Shown here piece by piece: positions 10,575 to 21,178 of a DNA stretch of 64,000 nucleotides (position 1 is its first letter; each line of letters begins with the position of its first letter). This DNA is from Aspergillus flavus (taxonomy: Eukaryota > Ascomycota > Eurotiomycetes > Eurotiales > Aspergillaceae). Both the position numbers and the translations under genes were made by a program. The stretch spans positions 496,001 to 560,000 of the forward strand of contig NC_092409.1 of NCBI RefSeq assembly GCF_009017415.1. Direction: 5' to 3'. The notes under the pieces were generated by a model that did not search any database, was not told the origin of the DNA, and saw only the letters and a list, made by a program, of their open reading frames with translations.

Positions 10575-11575
10575 TTACAGCTTGTTCTGGCCCTTGTTGA
10601 AGCGCTCGAATGAGGACACAGGGGGAGCGGAGTTGGGGTTGGGGTGGTGCTTCTTGAGGGCCAGCTTGACGTTGTACTCGAGGTCGAGGCTGGCCTTGGG
10701 GTCATCGGTCTTGGGCTTGAAGTCCACAACAAGGTCGTCCTTGACGGCGAAGACGGAGTCGATGTCCAGATGAGGGTCGTCGCTGGGGTAGATCTGGTTG
10801 ATAACGGTGGCGTAGTCGGGGTGGGTGATCATGAGATGGATGTGAGCGGGACGCATGGGGGAGCGGTCCATGAGGTTGAGGAGAACACCGGCGGGGCCGT
10901 CGGTGGGCAGGGAGTAAGGGGTGGGGTGGTAGCAGTACCACCAGAACTCGCCCTTCTCGTTGGAGCGGAACTTGCCGCGCAGGTTGTTCTCGGTCTGGTT
11001 GGGGTCCTGGAAGTCGTACTGGCCGTTGGCGGAAGCTTGCCAGATGTCGAGGACGGCGCCCTCGATGGGCTTGCCGGTCTCCATGTCCCTGAGGACACCG
11101 TGCATGTAGGTGACCTTGCCGTTAGGGTTGGGGTCCTGGATGATGCTGTCGCCGAGCTCGCGGAAGGGAGCGTTGGGGGACCAGAAGGGACCGAGGATGA
11201 CGTTGGAGGTGGGGGAGACACCGTCTTCGGTGACGATCTTGTTGGCGATCTCATCGACAAGGCTGATGGAATTCGTTAGTTTGTTTTGTACTATGGTGGA
11301 GATCACCATGTAGATTCGACTTACGATTCCAGACCGATCACGTCGCAGATACGGTGGCACTCGTTCCGGATGGGAGTGCTGATCTTGCCGATGGAGTTGA
11401 TGAACTCGACACCAAGCATCCATTCGGCGGGGGTGAGCTCGACCTCGCGGGCGAAATCGTGGATGTGCTTGATGAGAGCGCCCAGGAGCACACGAGTGCG
11501 CTCGGGGGTCTTGGGTCCCATGGAGTTGATCACATAGGGAGTGAAGTTGGGGTCGAACTGGCGGTTGGAAGGCAT
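10575..11575 (-). CDS. intradiol ring-cleavage dioxygenase (catechol/hydroxyquinol 1,2-type)
   Basis: Exons 11325-11575 and 10575-11262 with a 62 nt intron give 312 aa. The N-terminal helical domain is followed by the intradiol beta-sandwich. Candidate Fe(III) ligands are visible: Tyr of QYDFQDP, the [11 protein letters not shown] tyrosine, and the two His of RPAHIHL. The enzyme opens catechol or 1,2,4-trihydroxybenzene between the hydroxyls to a cis,cis-muconate or maleylacetate, a central step in fungal degradation of lignin-derived aromatics. It acts in the cytosol (no signal peptide). Codon use is strikingly GC-rich at third positions compared with neighbours, suggesting strong expression. 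Catechol versus hydroxyquinol preference cannot be told from sequence alone. Confidence 0.88.
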
Positions 11576-13267
11576 TGTGTATGATGTATGGGTGGATGGA
11601 TGTCAAGAAGACAGTTCAGAGGGGGTTGGACGAAGGTAGACTGGATGGATGAAAGAGCGAACATAGCGAGGACGTCGAAGGTCTATATACACGATCTCAG
11701 GCAAGTCTGGATAGTTAGGGATGCCGACGGCAAATCTTTTCGGCTCCTCATCCTTGTGGGGGGTGGGCAACCGTGTTGGACCAAAAATATCCCGTTGAGA
11801 GGTGCCGACTGGATTGGTCCATTTTTTTTTTATGGTCTGATCTCTTCAGTTTGGCAACTGTCAAAGTTTAACAGCCGACTAGTAGTGGTTTTTGGGTCAA
11901 CTGGATCGCAGAGACGTCAATATCAGAACTGTTAGGGAAACGACGTTGGCTGAGGGCGGTAGGCGCCGGATCTGAATTTACCCGCGGGTAAGTCCTCTCG
12001 CTACCCCGGGATTCGTCCCCGGGCCGCTGGATTTCTATGTCCAAGACATGATTGGTTGCCTACCTTGCCGATCTGAACACCCGACCCACGACCCGGCACG
12101 TGCCAGCCGTGATCTGACAAACGCGGGGTCGCGCACCCGCGTGATCATGGATGGCCATTTCCCCTGGAAGAACTACGGTCCGAGAAGGCAACGCACTCTA
12201 CTGGGAAGGCGGTGAAAGGCAGAATCATCCTTCCCCGGACCTTCTGCCGGCCCGAGGACCCTGACTGTCGTTTCTCTGGCACACTTCGACAGCTTCATTT
12301 CTCATGTTGTTTGATTGGTTATACTAGTGAAATTACTGCCACTGTCCCATAGATTTCAAAACTTAGTATAATCCCACAGTTCCAGAATCAGTGGCGGACG
12401 CTCCAAAATCCACATGAACAGCGATCATCCCGCCACTTGCAAAGTCATAGTAGCTCTCATGAGCGGCTGATTGAATTCCCCAGAGGCGTCGAGGCGGAAA
12501 CGAGTGGATTTTTTTTTATGATTTCTTTTCTCGCATACAATTGGTACCGAGAGTCTCCGTAATCTTTAGACTGGGTTTCAATTGGTTTAGAACTGTTGTT
12601 GATCGAGGATCTAACCGGATGTTCCGGGGTTGTCACATATGTGCATTGCTATTTCACGACGGTTGCCCTTCAGACTTTTGCACATCGAAGTCTATGATGC
12701 TTAGTGATGTCTCGTCATCTATATCCCTTGTAGCATCCAGGAATTAAAAAAGGAAGAGTCAAGTATTGCGAAGGAATCCCAAAGTTCCAATCTGCTACGG
12801 ACACTGATCCGTTACGGAATATATATCCTTCATGCGTAGTAGTTGATCTAGTTTCCACTGCCTTGCCGTAAGGCTGCAGAGTCCTCTATTGAGCTATTAA
12901 AATTATGTACACAATTATTCCTACGCTTAATTTCATTCTGATTGGAGTTGAAGGAGTTAGAGATTTTTTAAGCGTAGCAAATCAGAAATTTGCTGCACAC
13001 AGACATCTGGAGTAGGTAGGCGGTATGCGCAACGGCTGGCCTCCCTTGACAAAGGTGCGGCAGATACTGACCGTCCGACCGATGGGGTCCGTTTTCCCAT
13101 CTAGGTCTAGCGTTCCAAATCGGGTATAGCAGCTTGACACCGTTGGTTATGATTCTGTTATAACATGGGCAAGTCAAAGTCGGACTTTATCTCCAAATAA
13201 CTAGTACAAAAGGCTAGATCAAGTAGTTTTCGCGCTTGGCACTACATTTCCTCTTGAGATATTTGAG
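11576..13267. other. long intergenic region, dioxygenase promoter at left
   Basis: No convincing gene. The left third is unusually GC-rich with several palindromic CCGG/CGCGGG words, consistent with an inducible promoter for the minus-strand dioxygenase. The right part is ordinary AT-rich spacer. Confidence 0.4.
11978..11991. promoter_or_regulatory. perfect 14-bp palindrome, candidate zinc-cluster regulator site
   Basis: TTACCCGCGGGTAA is a perfect inverted repeat about 400 bp upstream of the dioxygenase ATG. The CCGCGG core contains the everted/inverted CGG triplets that Zn2Cys6 regulators bind. The role is inferred from position and symmetry only. Confidence 0.35.
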
Positions 13268-13594
13268 ATGATACTGTCATACGTACCTCGGAGTTCGGTC
13301 GTTGCCACAAATCGCAGAGCCTTGAATGATGAAGCACGCCAGAAGCTGATTCACGGGTTAGAGGAACAAGTCGACATTTTGTTTAGGGAAGTTCAGAAGA
13401 GTGATCCTATTATATGGTGGAAGCTTACGTGTGGAAATTATGTTCTAGATGCATGGTATAGCGAGCCCCCGACGTCATGGCATAAAATCGATGCCATGGC
13501 CCTAGCTATGACTTTGAATTACGCAGCATGGTCTGAGACACCAGGGGCTACTGAATTTTTCAAGGCTAAATTAGTGGACAGTCTACTCAGGTGA
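13268..13594 (+). CDS. hypothetical protein, 108 aa
   Basis: Single-exon ATG-to-stop frame with protein-like composition: an acidic/basic helix (NDEARQKLIHGLEEQVDIL), then a Trp-rich segment (IIWWKLTCGNYVLDAWY). No domain is recognised. It could be a fragment of a larger gene. Confidence 0.35.
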   Translation: MILSYVPRSSVVATNRRALNDEARQKLIHGLEEQVDILFREVQKSDPIIWWKLTCGNYVLDAWYSEPPTSWHKIDAMALAMTLNYAAWSETPGATEFFKAKLVDSLLR

Positions 13595-13932
13595 ATTCGT
13601 GGCTCTATGATCTTTATTTGACCGGATTGCGATGCGTTGCTATAATATTGCCCTACTATGGCTCATGCTTGCTGGTTAGCTGTATCTGGAGATTATTTTA
13701 TTATTCATGTTTGCTTTCATGACACTGCTTCTTGGGGGCCATTTGTTAATCATAAAAATCTTGCATCAATTAGGGTGAATATCACACTACAGCAAGTTAA
13801 ACACAATGTCAATTCAAGCCACCCAGGCAGCATCAGCAGCGTTTAACAGCATCTATCTTGCTCAATTTTCTTTCCAAATCGACGGAACTCTGCAGTTATT
13901 AGCTCTGTTGTAGTTAAAGCCTCGCGTGCCAC
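13595..13932. other. intergenic, nothing recognised
   Basis: Convergent 3' flanks of the small hypothetical ORF and the TPP enzyme; no coding signal. Confidence 0.4.
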
Positions 13933-16345
13933 TTACGAAACTTCAATGACTGCACATTTGCCTCCTCGGACTACATTGGCAGCTTCTTGAATAGCTGAGT
14001 CTAGCTTTTCTTGTTCTTTCACTGTAATACCCCAAGCCGTACCTGCCGCAGTGGCAATCCCTGGGTAATCAGGTGATGGCTCGAATGATATATTAAGATC
14101 TAAGCCATACTCTGTTAGCTGTGTGGCGTTGAGCTTTTGGCGATGTTTATTCCTCGACAGCGAATAAAGCAGTGATGGACTAACCTCGCCTATTCGACTT
14201 TGAAGACAACCCATCCTGGTGCACAAGCAATGCGGACACCTTCGGTGCGTTCCATCCTCCATTGTTTAGCACAACTAGGAGAAATGGGAGATCATACCGC
14301 CTAGCAATCCAGTAGACACTCTCCATTTGCGAGAAGAGGAATGTTCCATCCCCAACGCTATCGCGTCGTCAGACTATTGCTATCACGGTGTGATCATCAA
14401 TACTCACATTGCACAGATGAATGCGCCGGGCTTGGCCAGCTTGACACCTAATGCCGCTCCGCCTCCCCACCCGAGGCCACCGGCGCCGCTTCCGACGAGT
14501 GTTCCTGGCTAAAGCTGTGTTAACGGGTATCGGATAATCAGGCAGGTAAAATACCTGTGTCAAGTTAAGGTGCTGAATGATTAGACCTGCGTTGCTGACG
14601 GCTTCAACAAGGTAAACAGTATCTTCCGGAAGGTGGTGTCGCAGTCTGGAGGCGAGGTATGGAACACGGATCGCGCCGTCCTGTGAAGGAGACTCCAAGG
14701 CTCGTAGATTCTCTTTCCGGCGCAAGTAACGATTCGCGCGTGCCTCGAATGCCGTAGCATAATTCGTCTTTTCAATGCCTTGCTTATCGATATAGGCGTT
14801 TAGTTGCCGGAGTGCAATCTCACAACTAACTTTCAGCCTGCGGGTTGCGTTGATCGAGAATACTAGTTACAGGTGATCAATAAGGCAGCCAAATGCTGTG
14901 GAGTGGGTACATACGTGGCATTTGTTGCTTCAGGGGATCGACATCAAGGTGAAAGACTGTCGTGCCTAGACAGTCTATTAGTAGTTAGTCTACTGAGCTT
15001 GGGCGCGAGTCTCCTACCCTTCTGTGGTTTTCCAGCAGTAGGAATCCAAGGTACGTCGCAGTCCAGGATCAAGATTACATCCGCCTCGCAGACCGCCGGG
15101 TGTGTGGTAATGGTAACACCAAGATAGGCTTCATGATCTGTACGCATGGACATGTCGGACCCAACTGACTCAAGAACGCTTATTGGTAGCTTGTCGCAAA
15201 GCTCTGCTAACAATGGTGGCGCTTGCGGATTACGACCGAGATACCCTGCGATAACAAGTGGTTTCTTGGCGTTTATGAGCGTGCTTCCAATCAATTCAAC
15301 CTCTGATGCCGTCAGCAATAGTCCAAACAGGGCTTTACAAAGTACGTCTGACCTGATTCAGGCAATGCGCTGGGAACAATTGGACTGAGTATCTCCTCCC
15401 CAAGGAATCGCCTGTCCACGTGCTAAATATTTCGGTTAGCAGTTTTGCTTTTAAACTAGATGGTAGTGCGCACTTCTTCGAGGACCTCTCTCGCTGCCGT
15501 AAGATATACTGGTCCCTTGGAGTCGGACATTGCAAAATGCAAAGCTCTATAGACCATCTCTTTGATATTACGGCCAGTCTTGATCTCACCAGAGTACCTG
15601 CAATACTGCCGAAGAATTGCCGCCTGGTCGGGCACATCTTGCAACCAATGAATGAACCTACATCAGTGTCAGCTGAGCTGAAAACCGTACTTCCCGTACT
15701 TCATACTCCGTCCTTGAGCCGAGAAGCTCGCCATTCTGGGTGAAGGGGCTTAGTCCAGCAAAACATAAAACAGGCACCCTGCCCACTGAGGCGTTATGGA
15801 TGGATTGTCCCATAGCGAGAGTACCACAGTCCACGTGCACAATGACACATTGCTAAATTGATTCAGAACAGGAGCGTGGATTAACACTTGATATATCTCA
15901 CCGGAATTCCCGTGACCTGAGCATACCCTAGAGCAGCTGACAGGGCGACTAATTCTGAGGGACAAGTGATTATCGTCGGGAATTTGGACGAATTTTCTGT
16001 TATGTCTAAGTCTTTTGTTCATTAAGAGTACCAAATACGTCGCACCTTGCTTTGCCTTGATCATCGCTTCCAACATGGCCGGATGATCGCTTCCTCTGTT
16101 GTGTGTTAGACACGCATAATGAACATACATACCGGAATACTTACAGATTGACAAAACAATTGGTAACGCCAGCCTCCGCTTCGAAAGCTATTAGCTCCAT
16201 TACCTCAACCATCGCAGATTTACATACAAAGCGCTTCAAAGAAGCCTTCCGCAGCCGTGGCCGTCCCACTATCTTCAACATTCTCATCGTCAGCACGATG
16301 TGGCCTTTTTCTAGGGTTCGCCGACTCTCCACTTCTAAATTCCAT
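13933..16345 (-). CDS. thiamine pyrophosphate-dependent enzyme (acetolactate synthase / benzoylformate decarboxylase-like)
   Basis: Thirteen exons: 16228-16345, 16145-16187, 16046-16095, 15902-15996, 15707-15852, 15474-15657, 15353-15422, 15018-15302, 14915-14965, 14555-14862, 14408-14508, 14185-14357, 13933-14111. All phases agree, giving 600 aa with no lesion. The three domains of the TPP family are visible. The N-terminal PYR domain has NLGSDHPAMLEA and the catalytic-Glu strand TCPSELVALSAALGYAQ. The central domain has NAKKPLVIAGYLGRNPQAP. The C-terminal PP domain has GAGGLGWGGGAALGVKLAKP and the Mg/TPP motif VGDGTFLFSQ, followed by NNGGWNAPK. Such enzymes decarboxylate or ligate 2-oxo acids. 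Introns are short (34-78 nt) and exons as small as 43 nt. The substrate is not predictable. The next gene (HET) is on the same strand. Confidence 0.85.
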
Positions 16346-16962
16346 TATATTGTCTGCTGCCAATCTAGTTCGTGCTAACACTTTCACATTCCTGAAAAAC
16401 AGCGAGGGATATATATAACGTTTAAGGCGTCCTAAAGATCGACATGCCAAGTGAGCACGTGTCCGACGCTGTGTTCTTCGACTTCCCGAGAGCCAACCGT
16501 TTCAAGATATGAGATGGAAATCCGCGGTGGTAGGGTTCGGACCCCGCATATACGATGGGGGGGCCTTTATCAATGGTCCCGATTCGTCGCTGTCCATTCG
16601 CACCCCTGTCAATTTGTGAGGGTTGTTTACATTCGGTGGTGAATACATTTAGTAGAAGTAATTTGGGTTGAATGCAATTGTGGCGGCAATTAGGGATATA
16701 TTGATATAAATACCCCCGGTAAATCCCGGTATATGTACTCGGATTTATTCCATTAATATGAAATATATGGTAGAGGGTATACTGGGTATAAGATTTGGTA
16801 GCCCTCTATCCTAGAGATCATTTCAATAAGTAACGCCGCAGTCTTGCATCTTAATGCAGCCCCAAGGTACCACTCAAAAGGGATAACCCCTCTAAGTGCA
16901 CCAACCGAGCTGGACCAACATTCCAAAAAGATCTATTTATGTGGATAAAGAAGAACAAAAAA
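16346..16962. other. intergenic, promoter of TPP enzyme
   Basis: The open minus frame extends beyond the chosen ATG, but only through non-ATG codons, so the ATG at 16343-16345 is taken as start. The rest is AT-rich spacer between this gene and the 5S gene. Confidence 0.35.
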
Positions 16963-17081
16963 ACATACAACAGGAGGGATTCGCTGGTGGTCACCCACCC
17001 AACTACTAACCTCCCGGCGTGTGGCTCAAGTACGGCTGAGCGGACGGGAAGCCCTGTTCTCCACACCCTATGGTCGTATGT
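16963..17081 (-). rRNA. 5S ribosomal RNA
   Basis: A 119 nt sequence on the minus strand begins ACATACGACCATAGGGTGTG and ends CTGTTGTATGT. It contains the internal control region (CCGTACTTGAGCC, GGTTAGTAGTTGGGTGGGTG) of fungal 5S rRNA. The 3' end runs into a T7 stretch, the RNA polymerase III terminator. It is a dispersed single copy, as is usual in filamentous ascomycetes. It is nearly identical to the copy at 54771. Confidence 0.95.
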
Positions 17082-17375
17082 ATCAGTTTAATGATTGCAG
17101 AAGGTTATACACCATGAAAGCGTCTCGTTGTTATAGCTGTAACTTACTGCAGTTATGAACTGGGTGCTTGCCCTGTTAAATACGGAAGCCCAAGTCGGCG
17201 CCAGTTACTAGTTGGATAGACTCCGGCTCTCAACCATTGATAAACCAATTAGTGAAGCTACTCAGTAATTGGGCAAATGAGTAATCCAGTATGTAAGGCT
17301 TACGCTGAAAACACGTAGCTCTGTGTGACAAAAACAGAGAAAAGAAACAGAGTTCAAGGAGAAGAACGCTGCGTT
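17082..17375. other. intergenic between 5S and HET gene
   Basis: 3' flank of the HET gene; nothing recognised. Confidence 0.4.
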
Positions 17376-19503
17376 TCATTCAAGAACAAGGGTTTTGAAC
17401 TCTCGATCTGCATCGGCCCATTCCTTGAGAAATATCGTCCCTATCCCAAGGCGGCGGGCGATATTAGACTCTGGGTTTCTTTCAACCATCATTGCATTCA
17501 AAACAGGAAGGATTTCTGCATTCCCGTACAGGTATTGTAACTCAAAATCGTCCAGGTCGGGGTTCTCTGTAAATCTCTTCTCAAATGCCAAGTCTAAGGC
17601 AGGACCCAAAATTGCCCCGTCTCCTATTGATAATGCAACAAATTCTCTAGTGGTGTTCATAGGCGCGGTTTCGTTATATGCGGATATCCAAATGGCACCA
17701 GATGGTATTCCAGCTCTGGACCGGATGATGAACATGTCGCGCCTTTTACCAAACTTGCAGGTGTCCAATGTAAACTGTGCGACCTGGCCATAGACAAGGA
17801 TGTGGCCGGGAGCCAGCTCGCAGTGTTCTATAAGGTTGATGTTATCATTTGCGAATCCACCAAAGGCATCCACCCAGAACGCCTCATACGTCGGCCACCT
17901 AGCATCCAGAGCATAGACTGTCTCACTATTGAACCACGGGTCAATTGGGAATTGGCTTGAGATGCAGCCTTCCAGCCAGGCTGCTGCTATATCAATTGCA
18001 TTGCGTGTACCAAAACTGGACCTCCCTATCCGAGCCTCAGGCTTACAGATGCTAAGCCCACTTTTTGATCCATGCTTGGGAGTCATCCAGATTGCGAGTC
18101 CAGCTAACACATGCGGATGCATTATGTTCCCGTCATGAGACACCCATGACCCAGAAGGAAATCTGTCTCTCTTGGTATTCGAACCGTTGCCTGTGGGCAC
18201 CCAGACAACAGCTTGGTCCATCTGGGAAATTGGTAACCCATAATAAACGCCTTCATCTCCATGCATCGCGCGTAAGACTGCAGAGATGGCACACAGAGCG
18301 TCGGATGGAAATGTTAAATGTCGGGTCGTGTACTGTTCCACTACACTCCAATGCTTGTCTACTGTTGGAAAGTTATATGTTGTAACAGGCTCGCAGAGTG
18401 CGTTGGACTCGAACTTCACTCCTGGATCTGGATACTCCTGGTAAGTGCCATACTCAGTAAAGTAGAGAAGCCGTGGGGAAAGCATTGCTTCTTGAAGGGT
18501 CCATCCTCTCGTAGACCACGTGCTGCAGTCTATACACGTTGCCAGACTTGGTGCTCGGGTAGCTAGAGTGAGATCACCTATCTGCACGGTCTCATGAGCC
18601 CAGGAGCGAGGCCTAGTTACTCCCGGTAAGCCATAGTTTGAATCTTTGCCTGCCAATGCAACTAATGTGCAAAGAGCGCATGCGTAAATACGATCCATTT
18701 GGTTTATCTGGTTCATCTTTTCAGTTTCATCGCTCTGGTTGATGCAAAGCGGATCAACCCAAAGATATTGCATTCCCATTTGGTTGCAGGCATGAAAAAG
18801 CATCTTGGATTGTGAGAGGAAGATCCTCTCGCTGGAAATAGGGTAAGGACGGTAGTGTTATCCTTTGGTTTTTGCCATAGACATAACTGAGTGCCACATA
18901 CTCACAGTCTGCGGGCGCTTCGATGAGACGGTTTCGGAGGACATCAACGGCCTTCATCCTCTGCGGTCGCTGAAAGAGCTCTCTGTTCGACCTTGTATTG
19001 ATTGAGTGGATCCACATCTGAATTTCCTTCCAATTCACGTATCCGTCCATAGTTGGAAGTGTGTTGGGCTCTGTAATATCCTTGGTCCTCCCAGTATGGA
19101 AACCACGTCTTTCGCTCTCGGGATGACTGCCTATGGCCATAGTAGCCGTGTACCACCAATCCGTGCCATATCATTTGTACCCAAAATAGTCACATCGCAG
19201 GACAATGTTCAACTTCAAGGAATGCAAGCAACCCGCCTCCAGCCCGGCTAGCTCTCCATATGTGTTCGTAGTGTGCACAAGTAACCGACAAAGGCAACAA
19301 TTAGCGCTAGATTTGAAGAATTTAGAAAGAGACACCATGATTTCCACAGTTTGCTTAAATTCTAAGTGTAGACAGATAAACAAGCGTGGGAGTCTCAAGT
19401 GACGGCAGAATGGGCATAATGAAGTCTTCCGCGCTGTGCGACATGGAACAAGTGATACAGTTCGAATGAAAGAGGTTTGGGTTGAATCGTTCCTTATAGC
19501 CAT
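17376..19503 (-). pseudogene. HET-domain (heterokaryon incompatibility-like) protein with 1-nt frameshift
   Basis: Exons 19181-19503 and 17376-19126, intron 54 nt. Exon 1 has the paired-cysteine N-terminus seen in many HET proteins (LCPFCRHL, then CCLCRLL). Exon 2 has the three HET blocks: CEYVALSYVYG, YLWVDPLCINQSD and TRGWTLQEAMLSPRLLYF. A T5 run (A5 at 18795-18799 on the plus strand) puts TIQDAF and HACNQMG in different frames. One T fewer would restore a continuous reading frame of about 690 codons. HET proteins trigger cell death or growth arrest after non-self recognition. The frameshift is either a real inactivation or a homopolymer error; the rest of the frame is undamaged, which argues for a recent event. 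Confidence 0.8.
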
Positions 19504-20215
19504 CAGAGCCTTCACAACGAAATCCTTTGCACAAGCTACAGCCAATGCTTTGGACTTGGAATTCTTCGGACCTGGTTGTGATATTAATACGTTCAGTGCT
19601 GAAGACCTAGTCAGATTTAGAGACACGATAGTTATATCCTGGACTCCTAGGCAACTCTTGGGGAACGCTTTCAGGCCGTGTTCTTGGCATGCATCGCTAG
19701 CTCGCCCTGAGTGTGAACCTCAATGCCCCACCATGGACAACAGGCTAGGTAGTCAAGCTTGGACAGTCGATCTATCATGTAAAATGCATCTAACCATAGA
19801 CCTTAATAAATTACACCGTGATAGATAGAGCTTCACGAAGCTGGAGGGGTGGTGGGACCCTATAGTGTTCTCTGCTGGTCAGTCTACTTGGTTATGACTA
19901 TGCCTCCCAATTAGTGTTGATAGACATAATGATTTTATGCTGTCCGCCATGGTACTTTTACCTGATAATTTAGAAAGACATTCATATAGTACAGACATCT
20001 TAGACCATTTCTCGTAGTTAACATGGTTCAACATATGCCTTCTCAAGAGTAGGGCAATTTAAGTTGGCGACACTCGCCAGAGTCTGACTAATGAGCTATC
20101 AAATCGCATAGTGCGGGGAAGATAGACAACCTCACAAGTAAGCAACACACCCCCCTCCTTCCATCAACAGCTCTCAATCAACCAGGTTCGATCGTTGTCC
20201 GAACTCATTGATACA
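19504..20215. other. intergenic
   Basis: Promoter side of the HET gene and of the DUF427 gene, which diverge from here. An open frame on the plus strand (19436-19828) overlaps the HET exon and has no recognisable content. Nothing else is seen. Confidence 0.4.
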
Positions 20216-20691
20216 ATGCCCACTGCAAAAGCAACCTTTAACGGTACTCTCCTCGCCGAAACTTCCACATGGGAGGAAGTCGAAGGAAACATTTATGTAC
20301 GCCATCCTTGTCCCCGCATTTGATATCAATCTGATTAATTTTGAAATAGTTTCCCCCATCGGCAATCAAGGACTCCCTTTTCGCGAAGTCGGACCACACG
20401 ACATATTGTGGGTGGAAGGGCGATGCAAAATACTTTTCTATTGTCCTTGGAGGTATTATCTTCTAATTCCTGGCTCTGTATATTAGCAACATTAACAGAA
20501 ACATGCTGATGCTGGTAGACGTGACGGTTCCAAATGCGGCGTGGTATTATCCAGAGCCGTTTGACAAGGCGAAGCATATCAAGGATTTTGTAGCTTTTTG
20601 TAAGTTTGAGAAGTGGAGATATCACTTCTATTCTATGGCTCTCTCTTTTCTTTGGTATTCCCATTTCCGGTCAATCTATCCTCGATGCTAA
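20216..20691 (+). CDS. DUF427 family protein
   Basis: Three exons (20216-20296, 20350-20452, 20519-20691) give 118 aa. The family pattern is clear: NGTLLAET start, VEGNIY joined to FPPSAIKDSLF, the TTYCGWKGDAKYFSIV core, and NAAWYYPEP followed by AKHIKDFVAF. DUF427 proteins are small beta-rich domains of unknown biochemical role, common in bacteria and fungi. The C-terminal tail after VAFCK is longer and less typical than usual and may end earlier through another intron (a GTAAGT lies at the VAF-C junction). Confidence 0.75.
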
Positions 20692-20983
20692 TCCGTGGCA
20701 GATCCTAATAAGGTCGACGTTAAGGTTGAATGAGTTGTACTCGATTATGGACAAATGCAGTGAGCTCTTTGACGTGTCAACTCGGATATGGCCAGATACA
20801 ATAGCTACAGATGAAGATCTCACACGTGGCGAGCTCTATCGTTTTACTCTATCATTAAATTCAGAGACCAAGTCGAGAGACAAATATGGAACACAGTTCA
20901 TGTTACTGTGGTATGAGAGACAGTATCAAGAATTTCATAAAGTCTATTATTTTGTGCCTTGGGCTTTCATGAAGTGGATGTGA
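20606..20983 (+). CDS. unassigned ORF, possible exon
   Basis: An open frame without an ATG at its start overlaps the end of the DUF427 gene in another frame. The right half has protein-like composition (LNELYSIMDKCSELFDVS, ELYRFTLSLNSETK, LLWYERQYQEFHKVYYF). It could be a gene remnant or a downstream exon reached through the GTAAGT at about 20598. No family is recognised. Confidence 0.2.
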   Translation: MRSGDITSILWLSLFFGIPISGQSILDANPWQILIRSTLRLNELYSIMDKCSELFDVSTRIWPDTIATDEDLTRGELYRFTLSLNSETKSRDKYGTQFMLLWYERQYQEFHKVYYFVPWAFMKWM

Positions 20984-21178
20984 GCGGCTGAGTAGGAGCA
21001 TTGTGTTGACTGAGTGCACAGAATGCCGCATGCCCTCCCAGGCCGGGTCAACACACCCGTTGCAGAAAAACTATTCAGTCTCCAAGAGGATGTTATTATA
21101 GGATGTTTTCTTCCCTGAGTACATGTCATCTAGTCAATGTGGGTGCAGGGAAGCTATCTCGTCACCTTGTATTGCCGA

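Noticed and set aside
10644..11279. Long plus-strand ORF opposite the dioxygenase
   Set aside because: Val/Gly-rich shadow frame created by the GC-rich third positions of the real minus-strand gene.
15335..15637. Alternative minus frames over the TPP gene as separate genes
   Set aside because: They are unspliced readings across introns; the 13-exon model uses all conserved motifs in one consistent frame.
16520..16560. GGGTTCGGACCCC resembling a tRNA T-arm
   Set aside because: No acceptor stem, D-arm or anticodon arm can be built upstream at the right spacing.
19436..19828. Plus-strand ORF opposite the HET N-terminus
   Set aside because: Overlaps a HET exon with clear paired cysteines; no domain of its own.
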